Positions 18,169-25,690 of a DNA stretch of 64,000 nt are shown here, piece by piece. The notes under the pieces were generated by a model, which saw only the letters and a list, made by a program, of their open reading frames with translations, was not told the DNA's origin and made no database searches. Made by a program: the position numbers and the translations under genes. Numbering within the stretch: position 1 is the stretch's first letter; every line of letters starts with the position of its first letter. The DNA comes from Pedobacter sp. AJM (lineage in GTDB: Bacteria > Bacteroidota > Bacteroidia > Sphingobacteriales > Sphingobacteriaceae), in NCBI RefSeq assembly GCF_002197755.1, contig NZ_NHOT01000006.1, positions 1 to 64,000 of the forward strand, read 5' to 3'.

Positions 18169-19431
18169 CTATTCTTTCAGCAATCCATCTATTTCAGCAT
18201 TAAACTCCTTTACAAAATCGGTATAATATTGGCCGGTTGCTGGTCCGCTGTAACCCGTATGAATCTGAGCCACTTCTCCTTTTTTATTAATGATGATGGT
18301 GGTTGGGAAAGAGATGAAATTATTCAGGGCTGGTAAAGATTCAGATACTATTTTTTTATCGGGTGTGCCAGCAATTACCTGATCATATTGGATATCAAAC
18401 TTATCCCTGAACCGGGTTAAGGCCTTCCGCACGTAGGCTGAATCCAGTTGTCTTTCATAATGAATGCCGATAACTTCAACGCCACGATGACGGTTTTCCT
18501 TGTACCAGGGTGCAATAAAAGAAGCCTCATCTACACAATTTGGGCACCAGGTACCTGTAATGGTAAGAATGACCACCTTATTTTTAAATTTCTCATCGCT
18601 GAGCGATACCTTTTTCCTGTTTACATCCGGAAAGGAGAAATCAAGTGTTTTGTATCCATCCTTTAAAAAGGTTAATTTATAGGCATCAGGTAAGGCCGCG
18701 TTTTGATTTTGTTTGCCTGTGAAGGGTGTATTTCCCCTGGCGCTCACCGTTTCTCCTGTTATGGTTCCGTCTTTTGAAAAACTTCCTTTGTAATAGGATG
18801 GACTAGAGCCAATAAAGCTGGATAAATAAAAATCATTGCCTTCCACTATTCCTTCCAGGTAACGTGAATCGCCCGTTACCCTTAAAAAAGTGCCGGTAAT
18901 TTTATTACCAGTTTGTTTAAATAGTCCGACTGCATTTTCATCTTTTCCGGTAGGCGATTTAAAAGTGATATCATATTTGCCAGAGAAATCAGCTGCAGCA
19001 TTTTTACCATTAGGTTTGAAACGATATGGATTCCCCCTGCTGGCATTTACGGCCAAAGGTTTACCGGAGCCACCTTGTTTCCTAAGCGTTCCAACCAGAG
19101 AATCACCTGTAATTTTGAAGGCAAGTTCATTGTCAAACTGATCCAACGCAACCAGAATGGAATCTGCAGTTTGTTTAACCACGCCACCATCAAAGCGTTC
19201 TTCACCATTCAAAAAGATCAAATGAGGCTTAGCATCGCTTTTGGTAATTTCAAAATTAAAGGGAACTTCAACCCCAGGTTTAATTTCAAACACACCCCGC
19301 CATTTGCCGTTCGGAACAAAGGATGTGGTTAATTTATGGGCAGTAGCTGATTGTTTTTTCTGTGTCTGTGCTTGTAAAGTCTGCGACAACATAAAAGCCG
19401 GTAGCAGAAATAGTAATGATTTTATATTCAT
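18169..19431 (-). CDS. TlpA-like thioredoxin-fold protein
   Basis: The start is set at the ATG giving MNIKSLLFLLPAFML, a signal peptide ending near LQAQ; a longer frame begins with an unlikely leader. Residues 20-260 form a beta-rich N-terminal region that may hold two lipocalin-like repeats. The C-terminal domain from about 265 is a TlpA/AhpC thioredoxin fold with the redox motif TGTWCPNCVDEASF (Cys pair near 302-305) and a cis-proline region (SFPTTIIINKKGE). It would keep periplasmic thiols reduced or assist cytochrome c or outer-membrane protein maturation. It lies divergent from the SAM-riboswitch unit. Confidence 0.88.
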   Translation of the reverse strand: MNIKSLLFLLPAFMLSQTLQAQTQKKQSATAHKLTTSFVPNGKWRGVFEIKPGVEVPFNFEITKSDAKPHLIFLNGEERFDGGVVKQTADSILVALDQFDNELAFKITGDSLVGTLRKQGGSGKPLAVNASRGNPYRFKPNGKNAAADFSGKYDITFKSPTGKDENAVGLFKQTGNKITGTFLRVTGDSRYLEGIVEGNDFYLSSFIGSSPSYYKGSFSKDGTITGETVSARGNTPFTGKQNQNAALPDAYKLTFLKDGYKTLDFSFPDVNRKKVSLSDEKFKNKVVILTITGTWCPNCVDEASFIAPWYKENRHRGVEVIGIHYERQLDSAYVRKALTRFRDKFDIQYDQVIAGTPDKKIVSESLPALNNFISFPTTIIINKKGEVAQIHTGYSGPATGQYYTDFVKEFNAEIDGLLKE

Positions 19432-19460
19432 GTGATATTTGAGATCTATTGATAACGAGA

Positions 19461-19468
19461 CAAATGTA
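19461..19468 (-). promoter_or_regulatory. -7 element of the TlpA-like gene promoter
   Basis: The minus strand reads TACATTTG, 29 nt upstream of the start codon. It is divergent to the riboswitch promoter about 50 nt away. Confidence 0.5.
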
Positions 19469-19515
19469 AGCATCATAAAAGCATGGAAAAAATATTTTCA
19501 ATAAAATCTATAGAA

Positions 19516-19548
19516 TTTGTAGTCATTATGATTTTTATATTATCTTTG
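19516..19548 (+). promoter_or_regulatory. Bacteroidota promoter of the SAM-riboswitch unit
   Basis: TTTG at 19516-19519 and TATCTTTG at 19541-19548 are separated by 21 nt, matching the Bacteroidota -33/-7 consensus. Transcription would begin near 19555, about 10 nt before the riboswitch. Confidence 0.8.
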
Positions 19549-19564
19549 CCGCAGTTATTTTAAA

Positions 19565-19670
19565 ATGCTTATCAAGAAAGGTGGAGGGAATGGCCCTGTG
19601 AAACCTTAGCAACCAGCCTGAATTGGATATGGTGCTAATTCCATCCCGAAGTAATTTGGGTAAGTTAAGT
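19565..19670 (+). promoter_or_regulatory. SAM-I (S-box) riboswitch aptamer
   Basis: The conserved S-box core is readable: CTTATCAAGAAAGGTGGAGG at the 5' side, GGCCCTGTGAAACC, TTAGCAACCAG, and GGTGCTAATTCCA. A 3' TAAG (19661-19664) pairs with the 5' CTTA (19568-19571) to close P1. SAM-I riboswitches normally repress methionine, cysteine or SAM synthesis or transport genes when SAM is high. Here the first large gene downstream is a SusC-type importer, so the switch probably controls outer-membrane uptake of a sulfur-containing nutrient. Confidence 0.93.
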
Positions 19671-19700
19671 CAGTTGAATGCAAAGTATTAATATTATATG

Positions 19701-19734
19701 AGAGCACTCCTGATTTTACGGGCGTGCTTTTTTT
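19701..19734 (+). terminator. Terminator following the SAM-I aptamer
   Basis: AGCACTCC (19703-19710) pairs with GGGCGTGCT (19720-19728, one bulged C) and is followed by seven T residues. It is the likely off-state expression platform of the riboswitch. Confidence 0.82.
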
Positions 19735-19790
19735 GTAAATCAGCTTCACCGGAAATGCTAAGTATAAGGTATATCGTTAAAAACAATTTG

Positions 19791-19892
19791 ATGGAAAAAA
19801 CTAACAAAAAACAATCTACTCAATCAGGGCATTTAAAAACCTTTTTAAGTCTTCGAATGCGTGAGGGTATTTGTTGCTGTATGAGGCTATAA
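19791..19892 (+). CDS. Short leader peptide ending with Cys-Cys-Cys (candidate)
   Basis: The frame from ATG at 19791 encodes 33 residues with a polar, Lys/Gln/Ser-rich start and a basic end (LSLRMREGICCCMRL). Three consecutive Cys codons (TGT TGC TGT, 19872-19880) lie just before the stop. The same frame is open back to ATG 19698, but that start falls inside the riboswitch terminator. A cysteine run near the stop of a small upstream frame recalls Cys-responsive attenuation leaders known in actinobacteria. It sits between a SAM riboswitch and an importer, which fits a second sulfur sensor. Expression is not proven. Confidence 0.4.
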   Translation: MEKTNKKQSTQSGHLKTFLSLRMREGICCCMRL

Positions 19893-19941
19893 ATACCAAA
19901 CCCAGTAATTTAAATCATTAAGTATTCACGTTTGTAAAAAA

Positions 19942-19972
19942 TTCGCCGGTAAGCGAAGTGGAATTGCTTTGC
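19942..19972 (+). promoter_or_regulatory. Possible alternative hairpins upstream of susC-like gene
   Basis: TTCGC (19942-19946) can pair with GCGAA (19953-19957). The overlapping GCGAAG (19953-19958) can instead pair with CTTTGC (19967-19972), a hairpin followed shortly by a TTTTT run. The two structures exclude each other, as in an attenuator. Stems are short, so support is weak. Confidence 0.25.
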
Positions 19973-20018
19973 CCTGATTTTTACATCCTTCATTCATCTC
20001 ATTATTAATAAATTGATT

Positions 20019-23000
20019 ATGTTCAAAAAAATTAAGCTGTTGGCAATCGTATGCTTGCTCTTGCTTTCGTCACTCGTGCATGCCCAAAACATCAGTATTT
20101 CCGGTACGGTTAAAAGTGCTTCAGGAGAAACATTGCCCGGAGTTTCAGTATTTGTTAAGGAAACCAAACAAGCCGTAACCACCAATAATAGTGGCGCATT
20201 CAGCATTACAATTAATGGAAAAGGTACATTGGTTTTCTCTTATATTGGTTTTACAACTAAGGAAGTGGTGGTTACCGAAAGTTCGAATGCATTAAATGTA
20301 ACCTTAAGTGATGGGGAAAATGCATTAGATGAAGTGGTGGTAACGGCTTTAGGTATCACTAAACAGAAAAAATCGTTAGGTTATGCCGTTCAGGAATTAA
20401 AAGGGGAAAGTTTAACTGAAGCGCGGGAAACCAATCTGGTAAATGCACTTGCCGGTAAAGTAGCCGGGGTAAGGGTAACCAATAGCCAGGGTGATATGGG
20501 ATCTTCCCGTGTGGTGATTAGAGGGGAAACTTCTATTGCCGGAAATAATCAGCCTCTTTTTGTTGTAGATGGGATTCCGGTAGATAATTCACAGCTTAAT
20601 TCGGCGGGGGCGAGAGATTACGCCAATGCCATTTCAGATATTAACCCTAATGATATCGAATCCATCAGTGTGTTAAAAGGTCCCAATGCGGCCGCTTTAT
20701 ATGGTTCAAGGGCAGCAGCAGGTGTGATTATCATTAAAACAAAATCAGGAAAATCTAAAAAAGGTTTGGGTATTTCTTTAAACTCGAATGGCGTGATCGA
20801 AAGTATATTAACCTTACCAAAATATCAGGATGTATTCGGACAGGGATCGGAAGGTAAATTCAGCTATGTGGATGGAAAAGGTGCCGGCGTAAATGATGGG
20901 GTTGATGAAAGCTGGGGGCCCAGAATGGATGGCAGGTTGATTCCGCAGTTCTTTTCGAAAGGTGTAGCAGTGCCCTTTGTGGCCCATCCGGATAACGTAA
21001 GGGATTTCTTCCAAACAGGTTACTCCTTAACAAATGGTATTTCAATTGAGGATGCAGGAGAGAAATTCGATTACCGGTTATCTTATAACAACCTTAAGCA
21101 GGTCGGTATCGTACCCAATTCAGGTCAGGGTAAAAACTCATTCACCTTGAATACTACTTTGCGTTTAACACCTAAACTCACCATCACGGCAAATGCCAAT
21201 TATAGTAAACTTAGTGCCGATAACCTGCCTGGAACGGGCGGATCAAGATCAACCAGTACCATGTTGCAGTTTGCGTGGTTTGGCAGACAGGTTGATATCA
21301 ATCAATTGAAAAATTACCTGGATGAGAATGGCAATACTTTCAATTGGAACAACAGTTATTACAGCAATCCTTATTGGGTGGCTTATGAGAATACGGTGTC
21401 TCAAAACAGGAACCGTTTAATTGGAAGTATAGGTTTAAACTACGAAATTATTGACGGATTGAACTTCAATTTCCGTACAGGAACAGATTATTACAATGAT
21501 CGCCGAAAAATTAAAATTGCCTACGGTACTAACGGAACGCCATTTGGATCATATACCGAAAGTGCCTTTACGGTAAATGAAAACAATACGGATGCGACAT
21601 TAAATTATACCAAGCAATTAAATGATGATTTTAGCTTAGATGTGTTGCTTGGTGGTAATATCCGGACCAGTTATATCGAACAAAATGATCAAAGTGCACC
21701 CCGTTTGGCTGTTGCCGGATTGTATACGTTAAACAATTCCAGAGATCCCTTAACCTCATCTAATAATTACAGTAAGTTAAAGTCTTACAGTGGTTATGCA
21801 TCCGGTCAGATTGGTTTTAGGAATTACCTTTTTGCCAATATTACGGCCCGTAATGATTGGTCATCCACCTTGCCCGCTCAAAACCGCTCCTACTTTTATC
21901 CGTCTTTCAACGGTAGTTTAGTGCTCACTGAAGCTTTTGATATCAAAAGCGAGGTGCTGGATTACGCAAAAGTACGTGGTGGCTGGTCTAAGGTAGGTAA
22001 GGACACCTCACCTTATCGTTTAACCAATACTTACAGTTTCTCTGCACCGTTTGGAGCAAGTCCGCAGCTTAGTCCGTCCGGAACAGATTTCGATCCGAAT
22101 CTAAAATCTGAAACCACCACTTCATCAGAGCTAGGTGCCGAAGCTGTTTTGTTTAACAAGCGACTTCGTTTTGATATCAGTGTATATAATACGAACAGTT
22201 ACAATCAGATTTTAAATGTAGATGTGAGTCCGAGTACAGGTTTCAGATCGAAAAATATAAATGCCGGAAAAATAAATAACAAGGGTATTGAAGTTCAGCT
22301 GGGTATTACGCCGGTGAAAAAACAATTTACCTGGGATATTGATATCAACTATGCGGCAAACAGAAGTAAGGTGGTGGAATTGGATCAGGAAGGTTTACTG
22401 CAAAATTATGTGGTGGCAACCAATTCTGCACAGGTAATTGCGACTGTTGGTCAACCTTACGGAACACTTTTTGGCAATGCTTTTTTAAGAGATGGGAATG
22501 GTAATATTTTGGTAAATGCTACAGGTGCACCACAAACCGACCCGACCAAAAGAGTTTTAGGGAAATATACACCGGATTGGATTGGCGGAATTTCAAATAC
22601 TTTTAGCTACAAAAGCTTTAGTTTAGGCGTGTTGATCGACGCCAGTTTCGGTGGTTCTATTTATAACGGTACTTATTCTACAGGTACTTATACCGGTGTT
22701 TTAGCATCTACATTGCCTGGGAGAGGTGCAGAATTCGGCGGTATTTCTTATTACTACCCAGAAAATTTAAAGGCAAACGGCGCGGTTAGGTTAGCTAGTG
22801 GAGCAAATGCGCCGGCAGGAGCAACCGTTTATGATGACGGGATGATCTTTGATGGGGTAACCGCGGATGGCAAACCGAATGAAAAAATTCTCTCCGCACA
22901 AACTTATTACAAATCGTTCAGAACGATAGATGAGGCCAATATTTTTGATGCCTCTTATGTGAAACTTCGTGAAATTAAACTGAGCTACAATTTGCCTGCA

Positions 23001-23192
23001 AAATGGATCAAATCACTGAATTTGCAAGGTGTATCGGTTGCATTAGTGGGTAGAAATCTGGCAATCCTTCACCGCAATGTTGAAGATATTGATCCGGAAG
23101 TTGCTTTTAATACCGGTAACGGACAGGGTTTGGAGAGCCTCTCTAACCCAACCACACGTACTTACGGAATTAACCTGAACATCAAATTTTAA
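20019..23192 (+). CDS. SusC/RagA family TonB-linked outer-membrane protein
   Basis: The start is the ATG giving MFKKIKLLAIVCLLLLSSLVHAQ, a clean signal peptide. Residues about 22-100 are the carboxypeptidase-regulatory-like domain (ISGTVKSASGETLPGVSVFV). The plug follows (VVVTALGITKQKKSLGYAV and LKGPNAAALYGSRAAAGVI), then a barrel ending YGINLNIKF. At about 1057 residues it is a full-length SusC. The SAM-I riboswitch and possible Cys leader upstream indicate repression when SAM is abundant, so the cargo is probably a peptide, sulfonate-bearing oligomer or other sulfur source rather than an ordinary glycan. The SusD-like gene follows after 10 nt. Confidence 0.95.
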   Translation: MFKKIKLLAIVCLLLLSSLVHAQNISISGTVKSASGETLPGVSVFVKETKQAVTTNNSGAFSITINGKGTLVFSYIGFTTKEVVVTESSNALNVTLSDGENALDEVVVTALGITKQKKSLGYAVQELKGESLTEARETNLVNALAGKVAGVRVTNSQGDMGSSRVVIRGETSIAGNNQPLFVVDGIPVDNSQLNSAGARDYANAISDINPNDIESISVLKGPNAAALYGSRAAAGVIIIKTKSGKSKKGLGISLNSNGVIESILTLPKYQDVFGQGSEGKFSYVDGKGAGVNDGVDESWGPRMDGRLIPQFFSKGVAVPFVAHPDNVRDFFQTGYSLTNGISIEDAGEKFDYRLSYNNLKQVGIVPNSGQGKNSFTLNTTLRLTPKLTITANANYSKLSADNLPGTGGSRSTSTMLQFAWFGRQVDINQLKNYLDENGNTFNWNNSYYSNPYWVAYENTVSQNRNRLIGSIGLNYEIIDGLNFNFRTGTDYYNDRRKIKIAYGTNGTPFGSYTESAFTVNENNTDATLNYTKQLNDDFSLDVLLGGNIRTSYIEQNDQSAPRLAVAGLYTLNNSRDPLTSSNNYSKLKSYSGYASGQIGFRNYLFANITARNDWSSTLPAQNRSYFYPSFNGSLVLTEAFDIKSEVLDYAKVRGGWSKVGKDTSPYRLTNTYSFSAPFGASPQLSPSGTDFDPNLKSETTTSSELGAEAVLFNKRLRFDISVYNTNSYNQILNVDVSPSTGFRSKNINAGKINNKGIEVQLGITPVKKQFTWDIDINYAANRSKVVELDQEGLLQNYVVATNSAQVIATVGQPYGTLFGNAFLRDGNGNILVNATGAPQTDPTKRVLGKYTPDWIGGISNTFSYKSFSLGVLIDASFGGSIYNGTYSTGTYTGVLASTLPGRGAEFGGISYYYPENLKANGAVRLASGANAPAGATVYDDGMIFDGVTADGKPNEKILSAQTYYKSFRTIDEANIFDASYVKLREIKLSYNLPAKWIKSLNLQGVSVALVGRNLAILHRNVEDIDPEVAFNTGNGQGLESLSNPTTRTYGINLNIKF

Positions 23193-23202
23193 TCTTTCCA
23201 TC

Positions 23203-24636
23203 ATGAAAAAAATATTATTATATAGCCTGATTTCTCTTTCTGTTTGCGCTACGTCCTGCAAGAAAGAACTGGATGAGACCAACATCAACCCCAATGTAAC
23301 TGAAAATGCACAGCCTGATTATTTGTTAACTGCCGCCATCAAAAATACAGCTGACGCCTATTGGGGCACCACCAATAACATGAACTCCAGTCTCCTGTTT
23401 GTTCAGCATTGGGCAAAAGTACAGTATACGGAAGAAGATAGGTTTATTTATACCAACAGTAGCTTTACTACGCTATGGTCTACTTTATATTCAACCAGTA
23501 TTAATGGTTTAAATAAAATTATAGAGATTGGAAATGCAACCAGTAATCCAAATTATACGGGTGTGGCATTAACTTTAAGATCCTGGTCATTTTTGTTGCT
23601 TACTGATGCTTATGGCGATATCCCATACAGTCAGGCAGGACAAATAAAAGAATTTATCACGCCAGTTTATGATAAACAAAAGGATGTTTATGACGGCCTG
23701 CTAAAAGATTTGAAAACAGCAAAAAATACCTTAGATCCTGCCGGAAAAGCGATTGCCGGAGATGTAATTTACAATGGCAATATTACCAGGTGGAAAAAAC
23801 TGGCCAACTCACTCAGGTTACGGATTGCACTCCGGATAGCAGACCAGGAACCAGCGAAGGCGAAGCAGGTTTTAGACGATATTAAAAATGACGGTGATGC
23901 TTACATGAGTGAAAATGCAGATATTGCACAATTAATTTATCAGAGTTCACCACAACAAAACCCGGTGAGTGCATTGTTTGATACCAGGGATGATTACCGG
24001 ATCAGCAAAACCATTGTAGATAAATTATTCAGTCTGAATGATCCCCGTTTACCTGTTTATGCCAGTAAAACGCAAACAGCTACAGCTGAAGAATATGTAG
24101 GGTTACCTAATGGTTTAACCAATTCAGAAGCCAGTGGTATTGGTTTTGCGAAAACCTCCAAACCAGGCACTTATTTTCTGGCGCCACAATCACCGGCAGT
24201 AATTTTTAGTTATGCAGAATTATTGTTCGATCGGGCAGAGGCAGCAGCAAGAGGTTTTACCGCAGAGAACGCGGCTGATTTATACCAGCAAGGGATTGTC
24301 GCTTCTTTAAAACAATTTGGCGTAGCTGATGCTTTAGTCGCCAGTTATGTAACACAGGCCGCAGTGCAATATGATGCGACAAATTATAAGAAATCAATCG
24401 GCGAACAAAAGTGGATTGCACTCTTCGGACAAGGTCTGGAAGCCTGGGCAGAAAGACGCAGGCTGGATTATCCTCAACTTACGCCATCAGTTAATACAGT
24501 GTTAAACGGACAAATTCCGGTACGCTTTATCTATCCCGGAACGGAGCAATCGCTCAATGGGCAGAGTTACAGGAATGCGGTAGCCAGTCAGGGAGCAGAT
24601 TTGTTAACCACGAGATTATGGTTTGATGTGAAATAA
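23203..24636 (+). CDS. SusD-like (SusD_2 type) nutrient-binding lipoprotein
   Basis: The 477-residue lipoprotein has the signal ISLSVCATSCKKELDE with the lipidated Cys near residue 19. The opening DETNINPNVTENAQPDYLL is typical of the shorter SusD_2 branch that pairs with peptide-type SusC importers. Conserved features include LRSWSFLLLTDAYGDIPYSQ near residue 127 and the C-terminal IGEQKWIALFGQGLEAWAE segment. It forms the lid of the SusC barrel encoded immediately upstream and shares its riboswitch-controlled transcript, which ends at the terminator at 24655. Confidence 0.95.
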   Translation: MKKILLYSLISLSVCATSCKKELDETNINPNVTENAQPDYLLTAAIKNTADAYWGTTNNMNSSLLFVQHWAKVQYTEEDRFIYTNSSFTTLWSTLYSTSINGLNKIIEIGNATSNPNYTGVALTLRSWSFLLLTDAYGDIPYSQAGQIKEFITPVYDKQKDVYDGLLKDLKTAKNTLDPAGKAIAGDVIYNGNITRWKKLANSLRLRIALRIADQEPAKAKQVLDDIKNDGDAYMSENADIAQLIYQSSPQQNPVSALFDTRDDYRISKTIVDKLFSLNDPRLPVYASKTQTATAEEYVGLPNGLTNSEASGIGFAKTSKPGTYFLAPQSPAVIFSYAELLFDRAEAAARGFTAENAADLYQQGIVASLKQFGVADALVASYVTQAAVQYDATNYKKSIGEQKWIALFGQGLEAWAERRRLDYPQLTPSVNTVLNGQIPVRFIYPGTEQSLNGQSYRNAVASQGADLLTTRLWFDVK

Positions 24637-24654
24637 TCTTCATGCAAAATTTTG

Positions 24655-24688
24655 AAGCCGCTTTAGCAATCGTTAAAGCGGCTTTTTT
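24655..24688 (+). terminator. Rho-independent terminator of the riboswitch-susCD operon
   Basis: AAGCCGCTTTA and TAAAGCGGCTT form an 11-bp perfect stem with an 8-nt loop and a T run. Confidence 0.92.
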
Positions 24689-24854
24689 GCGCAGTGTTCT
24701 TACTTTACTCATTTTGCTCAAACTAGTTTTTAAAGAGCCTTAAATAAAGGTCATATCTATAGTATAAAAACCGCGGTCACTAAATCTGTTACATCAAATT
24801 TCTTAAATTTATATGTACGATTGTTATCTTGTGCCCTTTCAAAATCTCAACATC

Positions 24855-25517
24855 ATGAAAAAAATAATCTTTACACTGATTCTTTCTCCGTTTTTATTTA
24901 TAGCTGCTTTTGCCCAAAATAAACCTGCTTTCTGGGATGATGTACAAACGATAAAAAAATATGACCAGATGTATAAACCTCCGGTGAAACCCATACTATT
25001 TGTAGGGAGTTCATCCATTCGTAAATGGGATGATCTCACCCAGGTTTTTGCCAAATACAATGTACTTAACCGTGGCATTGGCGGGGCGGTAACCAACGAC
25101 ATTACTTTCTATTTAAAGGATGTTGTTTTTCCATATCATCCCCGTCAAATTGTACTTTATGTAGGGGAGAACGATCTGTCAAATGAAAAGACTACACCCG
25201 ATTCGGTTTTGAACAGAACCATCACCCTATATAAATCGATAAGGGCTACATTGCCCAATACACCCATATTGTACATCTCCATTAAACCCAGCCCTAGCAG
25301 AGCGGCATTCAAAGAAAAAGCAATCGCCGCTAATGCATTAATCAAAGCTTTTCTTTCCAAAGAATCCAATACCAAATTTATTGATGTGTACAGCTTAATG
25401 TTAACAAAAAAGGGCGATCTACGTCCGGAACTTTTTGTGGAAGATATGTTGCACATGAATGCTGCGGGATATGCCATCTGGAAAAAAGCAGTTGAACCAC
25501 ATTTATTGAAGAATTAA
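24855..25517 (+). CDS. SGNH/GDSL family hydrolase, secreted
   Basis: The start is the ATG giving MKKIIFTLILSPFLFIAAFAQ, a signal peptide; the frame upstream lacks one. The 220-residue protein has SGNH blocks: ILFVGSSSIRKW (nucleophile Ser, block I), NRGIGGAVTND (Gly, block II), VLYVGENDLS (Asn, block III) and the catalytic Asp and His in VEDMLHMNAAGYAIW (block V). Such enzymes remove acyl or acetyl groups from lipids or polysaccharides. It lies in its own unit between two outer-membrane import loci, so a role in trimming imported polymers is possible but not shown. Confidence 0.92.
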   Translation: MKKIIFTLILSPFLFIAAFAQNKPAFWDDVQTIKKYDQMYKPPVKPILFVGSSSIRKWDDLTQVFAKYNVLNRGIGGAVTNDITFYLKDVVFPYHPRQIVLYVGENDLSNEKTTPDSVLNRTITLYKSIRATLPNTPILYISIKPSPSRAAFKEKAIAANALIKAFLSKESNTKFIDVYSLMLTKKGDLRPELFVEDMLHMNAAGYAIWKKAVEPHLLKN

Positions 25518-25690
25518 ATTAATATGACGTTGGCTTTTTGATCGAATGACATTAGTTGAGTGATGGCCTTACGTCAGCACAATGCAGTGCGCCATTTTGA
25601 TTAAATGTGTCTGCATTAATACATTCATCACATGGACATCATTACGTATTTCGTACATTTGAAACTTTATTTCAAAAGATTCCCGTATAT

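Noticed and set aside
19698..19892. A 64-codon version of the Cys leader frame starting inside the riboswitch terminator
   Set aside because: The start would be in a stem of the terminator hairpin; the ATG at 19791 gives a more plausible leader.
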